Positions 60,753 to 64,000 of a DNA stretch of 64,000 bases are shown here, piece by piece. The stretch is taken from the NCBI GenBank assembly GCA_026008535.1, contig BRKX01000018.1, forward strand, positions 48,291,588 through 48,355,587, read 5' to 3'. The notes below the pieces were generated by a model. The model made no database searches, was not told the origin of the DNA, and saw only the letters and a program-made list of their open reading frames with translations. A program made the translations under genes and the position numbers. This DNA comes from Perilla frutescens (Eukaryota > Streptophyta > Magnoliopsida > Lamiales > Lamiaceae). Every line of letters starts with the position of its first letter. Positions within the stretch are counted from its first letter, which is position 1.

Positions 60753-63700
60753 AGTTTGATGATAGTTAGAATGTCGGCCGTAATAGTATTAATATATAAT
60801 AAGAAATAATTGTAACTTTATCAAATGATCGTTTATATATATAAAATTATAATTGTGATTTTTCAAATATATCCATAAACACATTTAGAATGTATTTAAT
60901 GTTTCTAAACTGAAACAACGAAGATCTATATGCACTCATTGTGTATGAACACGTACCACATAGTAAGACAAAATTGAATAGTTTCCTTGTTTTATAGATT
61001 TAAAATATAAAATATATTTTATTGACATGGTTTGCCAGAAACTTATGTGTCATTTTTGTAAAAAATAAAATAAAAATATGAAAATAATAATTTACATGTG
61101 TGACTTAAATTTCTTTACACCAATTAAAAAACAAAGATTGAGCCTAATTCTACATAATGAGAGAATCAATGAGAATGAGAAAGGGAGAAGCATTCGCCTC
61201 ACATTTTGCGTATACCCCAACGCCAATATCCCTTGCTTTCACAGAGTTCTCTTCATGAATTCAACCCGATTCCCCCTCCGCCACCTTCAAATCAATTCTC
61301 TATCATCTCATGTTTGGCTCGATTAAAGTTCGTTTGAGCTCAGCTCAATAGTTAATCAAACAACCTCAAATATAATATTTAAAGCTCAATATAATTCCGA
61401 ACAAGGCTCGATATATGTATGTTCAAACTCGACTCGGCCCATTTACAGCCCTAGTTCTGATCCCAAAAACACTAGATCGCGAATTTAATTTATGTTGCAG
61501 GGAAGTGTCGAAGAACACGAGCGAAATCCATTGATACTTAACAAGAGATAATGGAAGATATATAAAAACGCAAATTCATTTGGTTCGTACAAATACCGAA
61601 CACAAAATGGAACAAACTTTAGTTTTCAATATATCAAAATCAACCACTATAATAATAAGAAAATATCACTATTTATACTATTAAAATCATAATAAAGATT
61701 AAAACTTCTATCCACACTGCAAATAAAAAGGCTAAGTCCACAATCGATCTCCAATTAAGTGATTTAATTATGTCAACATATATATTTTCCTCCAAAATAT
61801 CCAAAATAAGAACAAGCAATTATTTCCCATATTAGCATTTAATTTGAACTCTTTCAACCACAAGTGGGAATATCATGAAGGCTACAACTTAAAAAATTAT
61901 GTGCAAGAAATTGAATTAATTTCAATTTGGGAATTTTGGCCAAATTTCATCCACAAGGAACACTTGTCTTTTGGTAGTCTAGAAAGCCAAACCATTATAA
62001 AAAGGCCCCCATATTTCTTTTAGGTGAATTGCTTCCACTTTTTAGTTATAAAATCTTTGGATTTAAAATTTTGGAATATTTATTTCTCTCTTTTTAAGGA
62101 TGTTATATCGTTGCATATCAATATCAAAGGCTCCCCCATAATAAATTACATACATAAATATTATTTGTACGTTTCAAAAAATGTAAAATATTGCAAACTC
62201 TTGTAATTTTAATATTTTCGATCATCATTATTACATTTATATATTTTAGATGAATAGTTACGATTATTGATAAAATAAATGTTGGCAAGTCGATTATTTT
62301 TAATTGTCGAAAATTTTGTGCGGATTCAAATAACTTCTCTCTTAATTTGGTTCGTCGAAGTACCCTTTGTGTGGCACATGATTTAGCCGGCTGCTCATGA
62401 TTTTTTAAACCCTTATTATTAGGTTGAGTCTCCGCCTTCTGTAATAAGTCTTCTCGATAATTCGTGTTCTTGTACTTCTTAATAAAAATATTAGTATTTG
62501 GTTGTAAAAAAAATAAAAAAATATTGGCAAATGGACGGACAATGAATAATTTAGATATTGAATGTTTGAACTCCAAACAAACACACACACACATATATTA
62601 TATATATATCAATGTCTAAAAAAAATCAATTGTCAAATTAAAGTAAAATTGAAGAATAACATTAAAATTAATGGCTATACACCAAAAGGTTGATAAAATA
62701 TCTCACGTGGGCCTGTGACAGATTCATGCATGTTGTCTGTAGACATTTGCTTTTCATTCTTATCCATTACAACTTTATTATAAGAAATTAAGGTACAATC
62801 CATTTAAGAAGAATTGTCGATTCAGGACCTGAAAAATATGTAATTTATCAATTCATGATCTAAAAGATGAAAATTCTTAATTCATGATCTGAAAGATGAA
62901 AATTCTCAATTCGAGACCTCAAAAATCACAAATTTTAATTTCTTTTTATTTTTAATTAAGTTTAAAAATTTCTCTATTAGATTTAATGGATAATTAATGA
63001 AGGAATTTTCATTGAAAATTAATATAAAATTAATTAAAAAAATAAAAAGAAATCAAAATTTGTGATTTTTGAGGTCCTGGATTGAGAGTTTTCATCTTTC
63101 GAGTCATGAATTGAGAGTTTTCATATTTCGGATCCTGAATCAATGGATTACCCATCTTTCAGTCCTGAATTAATAATTCTCCTAAATTTAATTACCCAAG
63201 GTTACTAATTTTTTTAATAATAAAACTCTAATTTATACTAATAGCAACGCGATCTTAACATTTTGATTCATTCAAAGTTTTATCCTGTTAAATTTTCCGA
63301 TGACTGAAAGCGGACTTAAATATTAAGACTGGAAATAATGGGAGTTGTGTTGTAAAACATAAAATAAGAACAAGTAGTTCAATTATGTTTCTTTCTTGAA
63401 TTAAGTAATTTAATAATTTGTATTATTTTATTGATTTAAGAATCGCAATAATCTATGATGGAATAATGTGTTCATTCTCTCCCTAACACGTTGCCGGTTT
63501 GTTGGCACAACAAAAGCTTTTATTTATTTATTTATTTATTTGGTAACATCTAGTTTTGTTTCGAACAAAAGCTTAGAAGAAAAAAAACTAATTAAATATT
63601 AATTGAAAAAAGGGACAAGGCGATGAAATTAAATATTAGTTTGTTCATTAAAAAAAAGTATCTTTGACAAACTTTTAGGCGATATTTAAGCTACAAAATA

Positions 63701-64000
63701 ATATATATATATATATATATATTCTCATTAGATATCTATTTTTTAAGAGAAATTAGCATATCACCAGTGCGATGCACGACTATTAAATATTGTATTCGAT
63801 TGTATAAATTATTGATTATAAATACAAAAAATAATTATATTGATAAAAAATATTTATTGAAAATTAATTAGATTAAATTAAATTTTGATTCCAAATTGTA
63901 TATAGGTAAATAAAGATATACACTACTAGTAAAATAAATTCAAATAATTTCTTGCATATGTAGTTGTACATGGATTGTTATTATATTTTATCATATATTA
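60753..64000. other. AT-rich right edge
   Basis: No gene was seen. A fragment with GCTCGATTAAAG, GAGCTCAGCTC and TTTACAGCCCTAG at about 61315-61453 is a decayed relative of the MITE at 9661-10097. (CA)n and (TA)n runs are at 62579-62607 and 63700-63722, and a MITE is at 62815-63183. Confidence 0.5.
62815..63183. mobile_element. Fold-back MITE, same family as 13577-13871
   Basis: Left arm has GATTCAGGACCTG and GACCTCAAAAATCACAAATT. Right arm has AATTTGTGATTTTTGAGGTC and CAGTCCTGAATTAAT. Confidence 0.75.

Overview
This window is plant nuclear DNA. It is AT-rich, with spliced GT-AG genes, dense MITEs, solo LTRs and nested retroelements. The protein families (a TPS-b/g-like terpene synthase pair, MHX, SmD2, RPL22, a MAGL-type lipase, an LCM-domain methyltransferase) fit a eudicot. 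Duplicated terpene synthases suggest an aromatic asterid such as Lamiales, but that placement is an inference.

Layout. (1) 1-21 kb is a terpene synthase cluster. Copy A (+ strand, exons from 583 to 10446) is split in its third exon by an Athila-type retroelement. Copy B (- strand, 16336 to 12227) is complete: eight exons in register give 549 aa. The two copies converge tail to tail. Two extra first-exon-like units lie upstream of copy B at 18.7 kb and 20.8 kb. (2) 22.9-23.1 kb holds a scrambled UDP-xylose synthase fragment. (3) 24.2-25.8 kb is SmD2 on the - strand. (4) 27.4-30.4 kb is a monoacylglycerol-lipase-like hydrolase on the - strand. (5) 33.5-34.6 kb is RPL22 on the + strand with a classical ribosomal-protein promoter. 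(6) 36-43 kb is repeats, including tRNA-derived SINE-like pieces, a fold-back MITE and a solo LTR inside another MITE. (7) 45.5-49.0 kb is MHX, the vacuolar Mg/Zn-proton exchanger, with a long 5' UTR intron. (8) 49.7-52.4 kb is an LCM-family methyltransferase. (9) 54.9-60.7 kb is a three-level nest: a Harbinger-like element carrying a ZAT-type zinc finger gene, broken by a 4.2 kb non-autonomous LTR element, itself split by an Athila-type solo LTR. (10) The rest is AT-rich intergenic DNA with MITEs.

Exon borders were set by hand. For every spliced gene the exon lengths sum to a multiple of three, and the joined protein agrees with the family as I know it. The housekeeping genes do not form a pathway together. 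The terpene synthases form the only functional cluster. The most unusual observations are the retroelement with one LTR and no target duplication in copy A, the tandem array of phase-0 first exons before copy B, the block of near-identical coding sequence shared by the two convergent copies, and the nested gene-carrying transposon.
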